Shown here in pieces: positions 13,875 to 23,684 of a stretch of DNA of 32,482 bases. Positions within the stretch are counted from its first letter, which is position 1. Each line of letters starts with the position of its first letter. The DNA is taken from NCBI GenBank assembly GCA_947631605.1, contig CANRMC010000015.1, positions 1 through 32,482 of the forward strand. Direction: 5' to 3'. A model generated the notes under the pieces. The model was given only the letters and a program-made list of their open reading frames with translations, made no database searches and was not told the origin of the DNA. The stretch is from an uncultured Lachnospiraceae bacterium. GTDB taxonomy: Bacteria; Bacillota; Clostridia; Lachnospirales; Lachnospiraceae. A program made the position numbers and the translations under genes.

Positions 13875-16091
13875 ATGAAGAAAGCAAAGAGAAATGCGAT
13901 CCTCACCCTTATCATATTTGTACTTCTTACAGCGGGCGCTGTATATGCTGTAGTATATGGAATCGGTGAAGGCGACGCACGTTCCGGACGTGCAAAAGAT
14001 ATTACACTGGGACTGGATCTTCAGGGCGGTGTCAGCATCACGTATCAGATCATGGATCCGGATGCAACGAGTGAACAGATTGCAGCTACCAAGGACAAGC
14101 TGCAGCGAAGAGTCGACCATTACAGTCCGGACGGAGAAGTTTACCGCGAAGGCGACGACCGTCTGACTGTTGAGATACCGGTGGATACCAGTAAGTATGA
14201 TCCGAATGAGATCTTGGAAGAACTGGGAAAACCGGGTAAATTGGAATTTATGGACGAGACAAACTATCAGTTGTGGGCGTCCGGCGAAGATTATGAGCCG
14301 GTACTGACCGGTTCTGATATCAAGGATGCGCAGGCAGGGATCCGTACAGACGATACCACCGGCCAGAATGATAACGAGGTTCAGCTTCAGTTTACGGACG
14401 AAGGCGCGCAGAAATTTGCGGTTGCAACTTCCGCAAATGTCGGAAAACCAATCTATATTATATTTGATGATGAAGTAGTCAGCTATCCGACGGTACAGAC
14501 TGCTATCACTGACGGAAATGCGGTCATTAATTCTATTGGAACCTATGAAGAAGCGGAAAATCTGGCAAGCACCATTAAGATCGGTGCCCTGCCGCTGGAA
14601 CTTTCCGAACTCCGTTCTCAGGTACTGGGTGCGAAGCTTGGTAACGAGGCTGTTGCCACTTCCTTAAAGGCAGGTGCGATCGGTATTATTCTGGTATGCC
14701 TGATCATGATCATCTTCTACAGATTTCCGGGCTTCATTTCTTCCATTGCGCTGTTTGTATACATTGTTCTGGAAATGTTCTTAATAAATGTTCTGAAGAT
14801 TACCCTTACCCTTCCGGGTATTGCAGGTATCATCCTCTCCATCGGTATGGCAGTGGATGCGAATGTCATTATCTTTACGCGTATACGTGAAGAGATCGGA
14901 GACGGAAAGACAGTAAAGATTGCGGTAAAGGCAGGTTTCTCAAAGGCTCTTTCCGCAATCCTCGACGGAAATATCACAACGGTTATCGCCGGCGTCGTAC
15001 TTCTTGTTATGGGTTCCGGTACGGTTAAAGGGTTCGCAAGAACGTTGATCCTCGGTATCATTTTATCCATGTTTACCGCATTGGTGATCACAAGGCTTCT
15101 GCTCAATTCGTTTGTTGCGCTGGGCGTTATCAATAAGAAATTATACGGCGCTGCAAAGAAACCGAAGGTTGCCGGATATTCCAAGGCATTCAAATATTGT
15201 GCGACCGCTTCGGTGATCGTTATTCTGGCAGGTATCATTTTCCTGCCGATCAATAAGGCAAATAAGGGAACAACCATGAATTTCAGTCTGGAATTTATGG
15301 GCGGTACTTCTACTTCTGTTACCTTCGATAAGGCGTATACCCTTCAGGAAACAGAAGCTGACATCATTCCTGTGATCGAAGAAGCAACCGGCGTAAATCC
15401 GGGTACCGTGCAGATCCAGATTGTAGATAATTCCAACCAGATCGTCTTTAAGACGGCGGAACTTAACCAGACGCAGCGTGAAGCGTTATCGGACGCTCTG
15501 AATGAAAAATTCACCGTAACCGAGATAAACTCCGAGAATATCAGCAGCACCATCAGTTCGGAAATGCAGCGGGATGCTATCATCGCTATCATCATTTCTT
15601 CAATACTGATGCTGATCTATATCGCTATCCGGTTCTCGGATGTGCGGTTCGGTACCAGCGCTGTGCTTGCCCTGATCCATGATGTTATGTTTGTATTCAT
15701 GGTTTATTCCGTGGCATGGCTTTCCGTAGGAAGCACATTTATCGCATGTATGCTTACGATCCTCGGTTATTCCATCAATGCAACCATTATCGTATTTGAC
15801 CGTATCCGTGAAAATCTGCGTCTGATGAGCGTTGACCGGGATGGCTATGATAAGATTGTAGATACCAGTATATCGCAGACCTTAACCAGAAATATCTTTA
15901 CGTCTTTGACAACGTTTATCATGGTACTGGTGCTTTATATCATGGGCGTATCTTCAATTAAGGAATTTACGCTGACGCTTATGGCGGGTATTATCTGCGG
16001 CGCATATTCTTCCGTCTGCATTTCAGGTCCGTTATGGTTGACACTGAAAAAGATTGGAAAGAAAAAGGAAAAAGCGAAAGCAAAAGCATAG
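13875..16091 (+). CDS. secDF: fused protein translocase subunit SecDF
   Basis: At 738 residues this is SecD and SecF in one chain. The SecD half has TM1 (about 8-30), the LGLDLQGGVS motif, a long extracytoplasmic P1 domain, then five helices with GMAVDANVIIFTRIREE. The SecF half starts near residue 435 with a helix, FMGGTSTSV, a second outer domain, and helices carrying GYSINATIIVFDRIREN. It uses the proton gradient to pull secreted proteins out of SecYEG. Fused SecDF is common in Firmicutes. AGAGGAG lies six bases before the ATG. It is probably partly transcribed with scfAB, and a terminator follows. Location beside SCIFF genes is a recurring Clostridia arrangement rather than proof of a shared pathway. 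Confidence 0.96.
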   Translation: MKKAKRNAILTLIIFVLLTAGAVYAVVYGIGEGDARSGRAKDITLGLDLQGGVSITYQIMDPDATSEQIAATKDKLQRRVDHYSPDGEVYREGDDRLTVEIPVDTSKYDPNEILEELGKPGKLEFMDETNYQLWASGEDYEPVLTGSDIKDAQAGIRTDDTTGQNDNEVQLQFTDEGAQKFAVATSANVGKPIYIIFDDEVVSYPTVQTAITDGNAVINSIGTYEEAENLASTIKIGALPLELSELRSQVLGAKLGNEAVATSLKAGAIGIILVCLIMIIFYRFPGFISSIALFVYIVLEMFLINVLKITLTLPGIAGIILSIGMAVDANVIIFTRIREEIGDGKTVKIAVKAGFSKALSAILDGNITTVIAGVVLLVMGSGTVKGFARTLILGIILSMFTALVITRLLLNSFVALGVINKKLYGAAKKPKVAGYSKAFKYCATASVIVILAGIIFLPINKANKGTTMNFSLEFMGGTSTSVTFDKAYTLQETEADIIPVIEEATGVNPGTVQIQIVDNSNQIVFKTAELNQTQREALSDALNEKFTVTEINSENISSTISSEMQRDAIIAIIISSILMLIYIAIRFSDVRFGTSAVLALIHDVMFVFMVYSVAWLSVGSTFIACMLTILGYSINATIIVFDRIRENLRLMSVDRDGYDKIVDTSISQTLTRNIFTSLTTFIMVLVLYIMGVSSIKEFTLTLMAGIICGAYSSVCISGPLWLTLKKIGKKKEKAKAKA

Positions 16092-16114
16092 TGAGATCAT
16101 AAAGGATAGAAAAA

Positions 16115-16147
16115 AACAGGGGCTGCCAAACGGCAACTCCTGTTTTT
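16115..16147 (+). terminator. rho-independent terminator after secDF
   Basis: AACAGGGGCTGCC (16115-16127) pairs with GGCAACTCCTGTT (16132-16144) across a 4-base loop, with one G-T pair and one mismatch, followed by T residues. It ends the scfA-scfB-secDF transcript. Confidence 0.85.
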
Positions 16148-16183
16148 GAACTCAATCAGATATTTATTGCAGGGGGACAGAGC

Positions 16184-17932
16184 ATGGAACGGCAATGGAG
16201 GGTATATGCAAAGAAAGCGGACTTTCAAGCCTTGGGGACAAAACTGAATGTAGATCCTGTGGTAGTCCGGCTTCTCCGGAACCGGGAGATAGGGACGGAG
16301 CAGGAAATGGAATTCTTTCTGTACGGCGGGCTGAATCGCGTCCACGATCCGATTCATATGAAGGATATGGATAAGGGTACGGATATCATGTGCCGGAAGA
16401 TAGCAGAGCATAAAAAAATCCGGATCGTAGGGGATTATGACGTAGATGGCGTTATGGCAACGTATATCTTATTTACCGCTCTTCAAAAGACAGGCGCGGA
16501 TGTTACATACGAGATCCCGCACCGCATTTGGGATGGATACGGAATCAATGAAAGGATTATCCGGAAAGCTGTGTCAGACGGCGTCGATACCATTATTACC
16601 TGTGATAACGGCATAGCTTCCGTTGCGGCGCTGCATATTGCGAAAGAAGCAGGACTTACCGTTATCGTAACCGATCATCATGAAGCGCAGAAAGAAACGG
16701 TAGAAGCGGATGCCATTATTGATATTAAGCAGAAGGATTGCGCATATCCGTTTAAGCAGCTCTGCGGTGCGGCAGTCGCTTATAAATTTATTCAATGCCT
16801 GTATCGGAAAATGAACCTGTCGCTTGCTTCAGACGATTATCTGGAATATATTGCGATCGCTACCGTCTGTGATGTGATGGATCTTACGGATGAGAACCGG
16901 ATCTATGTGCGGGAAGGGCTGAAGAAACTTCAAAGGACAGATAATATCGGACTTCGGGCTTTGCTTCGGGTGAAAGAACTGGAAGATAAGGACCATCTTA
17001 CTGCATATCATCTTGGATTTGTCATCGGGCCTTGTATCAATTCTGCCGGACGGCTGGAATCTGCCAATGCTGCATTAGAGCTTTTGTTCTGCAGGGATAT
17101 GGCAGAAGCGGAAAATATAGCCGGAAAGCTGGCGGATCTGAATGAAGAACGAAAGAATCTGATGAATCAGGGAATGGAGGCCGCTCTTCGCATCGTCGAG
17201 GAGCAGAATATGACGACCGATCATGTGCTGGTAATTCATGTGCCAAAACTGCATGAAAGTCTGGCAGGTCTTGTGGCAGGAAAACTGCGGGAAGCATATT
17301 ATCTTCCTGTCATTGTGCTGACGGATTCCGATGCGGAACCGGATATTGTGAAGGGCTCCGCCCGTTCTATCGAGGGCTTCAATATTTTTGAGGCGCTCCA
17401 GGAATGTAAGGAATATTTAGAAAAATTCGGCGGTCATGCGCTGGCGGCAGGACTTTCGCTGAAACAGGAGAATATTAACGCTTTGAGGCAGGCGCTTAAC
17501 GAAAACGAGCATATGACGGAAGATGTACTTGCGCCAAAGCTTCATATTGATGTACCGATGCCAATGTCTTATGTCTATCCGGAGCTGATTCAGCAGATTG
17601 ACGCACTGGAACCATTTGGAAAGGGAAATGAGGATCCGGTTTTCGCCGAGGCGGATATGAGGGTGTCGTCCGCCCGTATACTAGGAAAGAACCAGAATGT
17701 ACTGAAACTGAAGCTTATAAACGGAGAAGGCAGATATTTTGAGGGGATTTATTTTGATCCTCAGGAATTTTTGAATCATATAAAAGAGTGGTTTAATGAA
17801 GAAGAATGTGATAAAATGTTAAATGGGTCGGAAAACAGCGTCCGTCTGGATATTGCATACCGGCCGCAGTTAAATCAATATATGGGAAACAGCACGATAC
17901 AGTTTAAGCTGTTGGATTACAGAAAAGCGTAA
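16184..17932 (+). CDS. recJ: single-stranded-DNA-specific 5'-3' exonuclease RecJ
   Basis: The 582-residue protein has the RecJ DHH core: DYDVDG at 84-89, CDNG at 140-143 and DHH at 164-166. INSAGRLESA follows near residue 285, then a DHHA1 domain with GGHALAAG (about 415) and a C-terminal OB-like region. RecJ trims 5' ends of single-stranded DNA in recombination and mismatch or base-excision repair, using Mn2+ or Mg2+. Length fits the short Clostridia form. The ATG has AGGGGGA eight bases or so upstream. It begins the long housekeeping run after the secDF terminator. The apt start is 14 bases after its stop. Confidence 0.95.
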   Translation: MERQWRVYAKKADFQALGTKLNVDPVVVRLLRNREIGTEQEMEFFLYGGLNRVHDPIHMKDMDKGTDIMCRKIAEHKKIRIVGDYDVDGVMATYILFTALQKTGADVTYEIPHRIWDGYGINERIIRKAVSDGVDTIITCDNGIASVAALHIAKEAGLTVIVTDHHEAQKETVEADAIIDIKQKDCAYPFKQLCGAAVAYKFIQCLYRKMNLSLASDDYLEYIAIATVCDVMDLTDENRIYVREGLKKLQRTDNIGLRALLRVKELEDKDHLTAYHLGFVIGPCINSAGRLESANAALELLFCRDMAEAENIAGKLADLNEERKNLMNQGMEAALRIVEEQNMTTDHVLVIHVPKLHESLAGLVAGKLREAYYLPVIVLTDSDAEPDIVKGSARSIEGFNIFEALQECKEYLEKFGGHALAAGLSLKQENINALRQALNENEHMTEDVLAPKLHIDVPMPMSYVYPELIQQIDALEPFGKGNEDPVFAEADMRVSSARILGKNQNVLKLKLINGEGRYFEGIYFDPQEFLNHIKEWFNEEECDKMLNGSENSVRLDIAYRPQLNQYMGNSTIQFKLLDYRKA

Positions 17933-17946
17933 AAAGGAGAAGAACC

Positions 17947-18471
17947 ATGAATGAAGTAGCAGATTACATAAAAAGCATACCGGATTTTCCGAAGCCGGGC
18001 GTTTTGTTTCGGGATGTAACAAGTGTATTGGACGACAGCCGGGGTTTCCGGCTTGCGATCGATGAAATGTATAAACTTTTGGACGGCGTGGATTATGATG
18101 TGATCGCAGGCGCTGAATCACGGGGATTTCTCTTTGGAACCCCGCTTGCCTATAAGTCTGGAAAATCGTTTATTCCTGTGAGAAAGAAAGGGAAGCTGCC
18201 GAGGGAAACCGTCGAAGCAACCTACGATCTGGAATATGGTACGGCAACCATTGAGATTCATAAGGACGCCGTAAAACCGGGAGACAAGGTGGTTCTGGTA
18301 GATGATCTGATCGCTACAGGCGGCACGATGGAAGCAGCGGCAAAGCTGATCGAATCACTGGGCGGCGAAGTTGTAAAAATGATTTTTCTGATCGAACTTG
18401 TGGATCTGAAAGGCAGGGAAAAGCTGAGCAGATATGACATTGCGTCAGTTGTCCAGTATGAAGGCGAGTAG
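17947..18471 (+). CDS. apt: adenine phosphoribosyltransferase
   Basis: The 174-residue enzyme converts adenine and PRPP to AMP and pyrophosphate in purine salvage, in the cytosol. It shows the typical start IPDFPKPGVLFRDVT (11-25), ESRGF (57-61) and the PRPP loop VVLVDDLIATGGT at 115-127. Full length for the family. AAAAGGAGAAG precedes the ATG. The recJ-apt-relA order is a common Firmicutes arrangement that puts nucleotide salvage next to alarmone synthesis. Confidence 0.97.
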   Translation: MNEVADYIKSIPDFPKPGVLFRDVTSVLDDSRGFRLAIDEMYKLLDGVDYDVIAGAESRGFLFGTPLAYKSGKSFIPVRKKGKLPRETVEATYDLEYGTATIEIHKDAVKPGDKVVLVDDLIATGGTMEAAAKLIESLGGEVVKMIFLIELVDLKGREKLSRYDIASVVQYEGE

Positions 18472-18535
18472 CTGATAACGGCGAAGCCTGATGGCAGAGA
18501 TATGCTATTTTACAGCAAGTAAAGAAGGTGAGTAT

Positions 18536-20821
18536 ATGTCAGAGAAAGAAGAAAGCAGATTTGAAATGGACGATCCGAGCAGAAACGGCACAGGTCTTGT
18601 GACGCCGGGCGATTTTACGCCGCCGGAGGAACTGTATCAGGATTTACTGGATAAAATCCGTGAGTATCACCCTTCCTATGATATATCTCAGATAGAAAAA
18701 GCGTACCGGATCGCGAGCAAAGCGCATGAAGGGCAGAAACGAAAGTCCGGCGAACCGTATATTATCCATCCGCTCTGCGTGGGGATCATCCTTGCCGAAC
18801 TGGAAATGGATAAGGAAACCATCGTTGCCGGCATTCTCCATGATGTTGTGGAAGATACAGTCATGACGATCGATGAGATCTCAAAGGAATTTTCTCCGGA
18901 GGTTGCCCTTCTTGTAGACGGCGTAACAAAGCTGACGCAGTTAGATCTCTCACAGGATAAGATTGAGATCCAGGCGGAGAACCTGCGGAAAATGTTTATC
19001 GCTATGGCAAAAGATATCCGGGTGATTCTCATTAAGCTTGCGGACCGCCTGCATAATTTAAGAACCCTGCAGTATCAGACGCCGGCGAAGCAGATTGAAA
19101 AAGCAAGGGAAACCATGGATATTTATGCACCGATCGCCCACCGGCTTGGTATTTCCAAGATCAAGATCGAACTGGACGATCTTTCCATGCAGTATCTCTA
19201 TCCCGATGTATACAATGAACTGAAGAAAGAAATCGATGAGCGTCTTTCCGCAAGAGAGGAATTTATCAATCAGATGGTAACCGAGGTGACAGGTTATATC
19301 AAAGAAGCGGGTATTCCTGCCGAGATTGACGGACGTGTCAAGCATTTTTTCAGTATCTACAAAAAGATGATCACCCAGAATAAAACGCTGGATCAGATTT
19401 ATGATATTTTTGCGCTCAGGATCAAAGTGGAATCGGTGCGGGACTGCTATGCGGCACTGGGAATCATCCATGAGAAATATAAGCCGATCCCGGGACGGTT
19501 TAAAGACTATATCGCCATGCCGAAGGCAAATATGTACCAGTCTCTCCATACGACCTTGATCGGGCACGAAGGGCGTCCGTTTGAGATCCAGATCCGTACC
19601 TATGATATGCATAAGACGGCGGAATATGGTATCGCCGCCCACTGGAAATATAAAGAGGGCGGAAGCGGTACCGGCACTTCCAAAGAAGAAGAAAAAATGA
19701 GCTGGCTGCGGCAGATTTTGGAATGGCAGACAGATACGGCAGATAATAAGGAATTCATGAGTTTCGTTAAAACCGACCTGGATATTTTTCAGGATCAGGT
19801 GTACTGCTTTACGCCGGACGGCGATGTAAAGACGCTTCCGAGCGGTTCCACGCCGATCGATTTTGCCTATTCGGTTCATACCGCTGTCGGAAATAAAATG
19901 GTCGGCGCCCGTGTAAACGGAAGACAGGTGCCGATCGAATATAAGTTAAAAAGCGGGGACCGGGTAGAGATCATCACTTCCCAGAACTCGAAAGGACCGA
20001 GCCGGGACTGGCTGAATGTCGTACAGAGTTCTCAGGCAAAGACCAAGATCAATCAGTGGTTCCGGCAGGAATATAAAGCGGATAACATTGTAAAGGGCAA
20101 GGCGGCGGTGGACAGCTATTGCAAGTCCAAGTCTATCAATCTTCCTGCCCTGCTCAGACCGGAGCTTATGGAAAAGGTGCTTGCCCGATACAATTTTCCG
20201 GACTGGGATTCCCTGATCGCCGCCGTAGGTCATGGAGGCATCAAAGAAGGACAGATTGTCAACCGTCTGGTAGAAGAAGATAACAAACTCAAAGAAAAGG
20301 AAAAGACGGACGAAGAAATTCTGGATACCTTTAGCGAACAGCGAAAAAGGGAAGATGTACCGAAAGGCGGTATCCGCGTCAAAGGGATCGACGACGTAGC
20401 TGTGCGTTTTTCGAAATGCTGCTCACCGGTGCCGGGAGACGAGATCGTAGGCTTCATCACAAGAGGCAGAGGCGTTTCCATACATAGAACGGACTGTATC
20501 AACATTTTGTGCATGCAGGAAAGTGACCGTGCAAGGCTGATCGATGCAGAATGGGCAGCCGGTGAAGGAGAAGATTCGCAGGAATATACGACGGAAATTA
20601 ATATCTATGCCAATGACAGACAGGGAATCGTCTTTGAGATTTCCAAGATTTTCAATGAAGCGAACATTGCCTTGAAGGGCATGAGCGTAAGGATCAGCAA
20701 GCAGGGCAAGGCGACGATAGTGGTTCAGTTCGGGATCCGTTCCAAGGAACAGCTGAACAAGATCATTGCAAAGATCCGGAATGTGGAAGGAATCATTGAC
20801 ATCGAACGGACAACAGGTTAG
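18536..20821 (+). CDS. relA: bifunctional (p)ppGpp synthetase/hydrolase RelA/SpoT
   Basis: The 761-residue protein has an HD hydrolase domain (HDVVEDT from His102, ADRLHNLRT near 169-177). The synthetase domain follows with RFKDY at 321-325 and PKANMYQSLHTT. Then come a TGS domain (VYCFTPDGDVKTLP, about 420-480), a zinc-finger-like CCSP region and a C-terminal ACT domain. Intact HD plus the RxKD-type loop means both synthesis and hydrolysis of (p)ppGpp are expected, as in Rel of Gram-positive bacteria. I chose ATG 18536 because AAGGTG at 18525-18530 is properly spaced; an in-frame ATG at 18491 would add 15 unconserved-looking residues without a ribosome site. Confidence 0.96.
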   Translation: MSEKEESRFEMDDPSRNGTGLVTPGDFTPPEELYQDLLDKIREYHPSYDISQIEKAYRIASKAHEGQKRKSGEPYIIHPLCVGIILAELEMDKETIVAGILHDVVEDTVMTIDEISKEFSPEVALLVDGVTKLTQLDLSQDKIEIQAENLRKMFIAMAKDIRVILIKLADRLHNLRTLQYQTPAKQIEKARETMDIYAPIAHRLGISKIKIELDDLSMQYLYPDVYNELKKEIDERLSAREEFINQMVTEVTGYIKEAGIPAEIDGRVKHFFSIYKKMITQNKTLDQIYDIFALRIKVESVRDCYAALGIIHEKYKPIPGRFKDYIAMPKANMYQSLHTTLIGHEGRPFEIQIRTYDMHKTAEYGIAAHWKYKEGGSGTGTSKEEEKMSWLRQILEWQTDTADNKEFMSFVKTDLDIFQDQVYCFTPDGDVKTLPSGSTPIDFAYSVHTAVGNKMVGARVNGRQVPIEYKLKSGDRVEIITSQNSKGPSRDWLNVVQSSQAKTKINQWFRQEYKADNIVKGKAAVDSYCKSKSINLPALLRPELMEKVLARYNFPDWDSLIAAVGHGGIKEGQIVNRLVEEDNKLKEKEKTDEEILDTFSEQRKREDVPKGGIRVKGIDDVAVRFSKCCSPVPGDEIVGFITRGRGVSIHRTDCINILCMQESDRARLIDAEWAAGEGEDSQEYTTEINIYANDRQGIVFEISKIFNEANIALKGMSVRISKQGKATIVVQFGIRSKEQLNKIIAKIRNVEGIIDIERTTG

Positions 20822-20848
20822 AAAAATGGAAAACCGGAGGAGAGGAAT

Positions 20849-21481
20849 ATGCAGAATATTATTGTTGTTACCAATGTTTTAGGCGATCTGGGCACCAACT
20901 GCTATACAGTTGTAAATACAGATACGAGAGAAACTGTAATCATAGATCCGGCGGCAAATGCGGATTTTCTGCTGAAAATGCTGCAAAATCAGAATTATGA
21001 TCTGAAAGCGATACTGCTTACCCATGCGCATTTTGACCATATGGCAGCAGTCAATGATCTAAAAGAAGCCATGCCGGAGGTTCCGGTTTATATAGGCGTA
21101 AATGATGAGGAACTGTTGTCCAACTGTGCGGCGAATCTTTCCGCCATGTTTGCGGAGCCTGTATTTGTAAAGGCTGACAAAACCGTTTCGGACGGAGAAC
21201 TTCTTCCGATGCTCGGAACAACGATCACCTGTATAGAAGTTCCGGGACATACCAAGGGCGGTATGTGTTATTATTTTGAAGAAAACAAATTATTATTTGA
21301 CGGTGATACCCTGTTTACCGGAAGTATCGGACGTTCCGATTTTCCGACCGGTGACGGGGAACTTCTGATCCGCTCGATCGAGGAAAAACTGTTTGTACTG
21401 CCGGATGATGTCGTTGTCTATCCGGGGCATAACAGTAAGACGAAGATCGGAAGGGAAAAAGCGGGAAATATGTTTTTTTAA
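20849..21481 (+). CDS. MBL-fold metallohydrolase, glyoxalase II-like
   Basis: The 210-residue cytosolic protein has the metallo-beta-lactamase zinc motifs: THAHFDH at 58-64, PGHTKGG near 132, the FDGDTLF bridging Asp near 151 and YPGHN near 191. Members hydrolyse thioesters such as S-lactoylglutathione, or related compounds. Clostridia lack glutathione in general, so the substrate is uncertain. Its position between relA and hemZ is typical of Firmicutes. The ATG has GGAGGAGAGG upstream. No missing ligand residues were seen. Confidence 0.92.
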   Translation: MQNIIVVTNVLGDLGTNCYTVVNTDTRETVIIDPAANADFLLKMLQNQNYDLKAILLTHAHFDHMAAVNDLKEAMPEVPVYIGVNDEELLSNCAANLSAMFAEPVFVKADKTVSDGELLPMLGTTITCIEVPGHTKGGMCYYFEENKLLFDGDTLFTGSIGRSDFPTGDGELLIRSIEEKLFVLPDDVVVYPGHNSKTKIGREKAGNMFF

Positions 21482-21512
21482 CCATATAATTAGATGAAGG
21501 CTGGTCCTACGT

Positions 21513-23006
21513 ATGATACTTTTGGTGCAGAATGCAGAGGAATATAATAACGACCTGCGTGCCATGATCATGGCATTCTTTTCTGGTGAAAAAATTTCAG
21601 GCATGTCACCGGAGCAGGCAGGGGAACTATCCCCGAAGATGCACCGGGAATTTACCTTTGTCCTGACCGCTCTGTATGACGAGAAAGAGGTCCGGCTTCA
21701 GATCGAGGAAAAAGGCAGCGTCTTATATACGGCGTATGCGAGCGGCAATTACCGGGACAAGAAAAAATTCCGGAACCGCCTGAAACTTGCTATATACCGG
21801 CTGCTGTCCGAGTATACGGGAAAGACTCTGCCATGGGGCTGTCTTACGGGCGTCCGTCCTGCAAAGATCGCCATGGCAAAGCTGAATGCCGGAAAAACTT
21901 TTAACGAGACAGTTAAGGATTATCAGGAAAAATATGATGTATCCTCCGAAAAAGCAATCCTTGCAACGAAGGTCGCTGTTCGTGAACGGGCTCTGACAGA
22001 AGGCATAGACTTTGAAAATTCCTATTGTTTATATGTGGGAATCCCATTCTGTCCCAGCAGATGTCTGTATTGTTCCTTTACTTCTTATCCGATAAGCAGT
22101 TATAAAGGAATGGTGGAAGCCTATCTGGACGCGCTCCGGAAGGAACTCCAATACATCGGATATACCAATCGGGAACGAAAACTGGTTTCCATTTATGTAG
22201 GAGGCGGTACTCCGACTTCTCTGGAGCCGGAAGAACTCAACCTTTTACTTACGGATATCCGAAGCAATTTCGATCTTTCTTATCTGCGTGAGTTTACAGT
22301 AGAGGCGGGCAGGCCGGACAGTATCAATGCCGCGAAATTAAAAGTATTGAAAGAAAATGAGGTTACAAGGATCAGTATCAATCCGCAGACCATGAATGAT
22401 AAAACCCTGAAAACCATTGGGCGCGCCCATACGGCAAATGATGTACGCGAAGCGTTCCGTCTGGCGGAGGGGATCGGATTTCGTTCCGTGAATATGGATA
22501 TTATCGCCGGTCTTCCGGGAGAGGACGCAGAGAGTATGCGTCTTACGCTAAAGGAGATCCGAAGACTGCATCCCAATAATCTTACCGTCCATTCCCTTGC
22601 TATCAAGCGGGCGGCGGAACTGAAACAGCAGATGGTTACCTACGGCAGCAGGATTCATCAGGATATGGAAGAAATGCTGAAGCAGGTTTCGGAAACGGCT
22701 GAGGAACTTGGGATGAAGCCGTATTATATGTACCGGCAGAAAAATATCGGAGGAAATCTGGAAAATGTCGGATACGCCGTTCCGGGAAGGGAATGTTTAT
22801 ATAATATCCTGATCATGGAGGAGCTGACGGATATCATCTCTGCTGGGGCAGGCGCTTCCTCAAAGAGGGTTATCCGGAATGCTCCCGACGAGGGTGGCGA
22901 AAATATCCGTATTGAGAGATGCGAGAATGTAAAGGAAGTTGTTCAGTATATCGAGAGGATCGATGAAATGATCGAAAGAAAACAGGATTTGTTTTTAGGC
23001 GTGTAA
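21513..23006 (+). CDS. hemZ: radical SAM coproporphyrinogen dehydrogenase-like protein HemZ
   Basis: The 497-residue protein has an N-terminal domain specific to HemZ (about 1-165). A radical SAM core follows with C-x3-C-x2-C at Cys180, Cys184 and Cys187, then VGGGTPTSLE, TVEAGRPDS, RISINPQT and GLPGE motifs. HemN-family enzymes oxidatively decarboxylate coproporphyrinogen III without oxygen; HemZ activity is less certain, and some family members are heme chaperones or have other roles. No other heme genes are in the window. The ribosome site is weak (GAAGG 12 bases before the ATG), so translation may be low. Family length fits. Confidence 0.92.
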   Translation: MILLVQNAEEYNNDLRAMIMAFFSGEKISGMSPEQAGELSPKMHREFTFVLTALYDEKEVRLQIEEKGSVLYTAYASGNYRDKKKFRNRLKLAIYRLLSEYTGKTLPWGCLTGVRPAKIAMAKLNAGKTFNETVKDYQEKYDVSSEKAILATKVAVRERALTEGIDFENSYCLYVGIPFCPSRCLYCSFTSYPISSYKGMVEAYLDALRKELQYIGYTNRERKLVSIYVGGGTPTSLEPEELNLLLTDIRSNFDLSYLREFTVEAGRPDSINAAKLKVLKENEVTRISINPQTMNDKTLKTIGRAHTANDVREAFRLAEGIGFRSVNMDIIAGLPGEDAESMRLTLKEIRRLHPNNLTVHSLAIKRAAELKQQMVTYGSRIHQDMEEMLKQVSETAEELGMKPYYMYRQKNIGGNLENVGYAVPGRECLYNILIMEELTDIISAGAGASSKRVIRNAPDEGGENIRIERCENVKEVVQYIERIDEMIERKQDLFLGV

Positions 23007-23066
23007 GTTTCTTTTCGTTGAAAGATTACATTTTGATAAGATTCCGTATAAAGGAAGTGGATACTT

Positions 23067-23684
23067 GTGATAGAGACAGCAGGATTTATTGTGCTGGGAT
23101 ATCTGTCCGGCAGCATACTGTTCGGCAGGATTTTTGCAGGACTGTTCAAAAAAACGAATATATTTGAAGAAAGTAAGGATAAAAATCCCGGAACCGCAAA
23201 CGCCTTTATGTATGGTGGATTTTTTTGCGGGCTTCTGACTCTGCTCGGCGATCTTGCCAAGGGGTTCCTGCCGGTTTTCGTATACTGCAGGTACGGGAGC
23301 GCTTTCCGGAGTTCCTCCGTTATAACGGCGCTGGTTCTGGCTGCTCCGGTGATCGGACATGCATTTCCTGCTTTTTTCCGTTTCCAAGGAGGAAAAGGAA
23401 TTGCTGTCACGTTTGGCTGTATGCTGGGGATTTATCCGGAACTGCGGCCGGTACTGATATTTGCGATGATGTTCATACTGTTTTCTCTGGTATTAAGGAT
23501 CACGCCGCATTTCAGCCGCACGATTGCGACTTATATTGCCGCGTTTCTTATAATTACCGCTCTGCATTGCGCACCGGGGATCTCATTCGGATTCGGCCTG
23601 ATATCGGCAACGGTGATGCTGCGTTTCCATATGAGCAAAGAAGTTCGGGAAAAACCGGAGGTGAAGCTTCTGTGGATGCACTGA
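23067..23684 (+). CDS. divergent PlsY-like glycerol-3-phosphate acyltransferase
   Basis: The 205-residue protein has about five membrane helices. PlsY motif 1 is seen as SGSILFG (14-20). Motif 2 is altered, NPGTANAFMYGG at 40-51, and the usual Arg after the TN pair is absent. Motif 3 is well kept as GHAFPAFFRFQGGKG (97-111). PlsY transfers acyl from acyl phosphate to glycerol-3-phosphate. The altered motif 2 makes this a paralogue whose acceptor may differ. The start is GTG with AAGGAAG nine bases upstream. The 3' end overlaps the glycosyltransferase by 13 bases, suggesting coupled translation and a shared glycolipid pathway (inference). Confidence 0.82.
   Translation: MIETAGFIVLGYLSGSILFGRIFAGLFKKTNIFEESKDKNPGTANAFMYGGFFCGLLTLLGDLAKGFLPVFVYCRYGSAFRSSSVITALVLAAPVIGHAFPAFFRFQGGKGIAVTFGCMLGIYPELRPVLIFAMMFILFSLVLRITPHFSRTIATYIAAFLIITALHCAPGISFGFGLISATVMLRFHMSKEVREKPEVKLLWMH

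Noticed and set aside
12748..13887. 379-codon open frame on the minus strand opposite scfB
   Set aside because: The plus-strand maturase is unmistakable, and the antisense product has no recognisable motif or ribosome site; long shadows are common opposite codon-biased genes.
19058..19879. 273-codon minus-strand open frame inside relA
   Set aside because: Opposite conserved synthetase and HD domains; no motif and no promoter. Treated as a shadow.
23018..23052. Promoter before the PlsY-like gene (TTGAAA with TATAAA)
   Set aside because: The spacer is 23 bases, too long for a sigma-A promoter.
23225..23671. Upstream extension of the glycosyltransferase frame
   Set aside because: It overlaps the PlsY-like gene in another frame, and the family N-terminus begins right after the ribosome site at 23657-23663.
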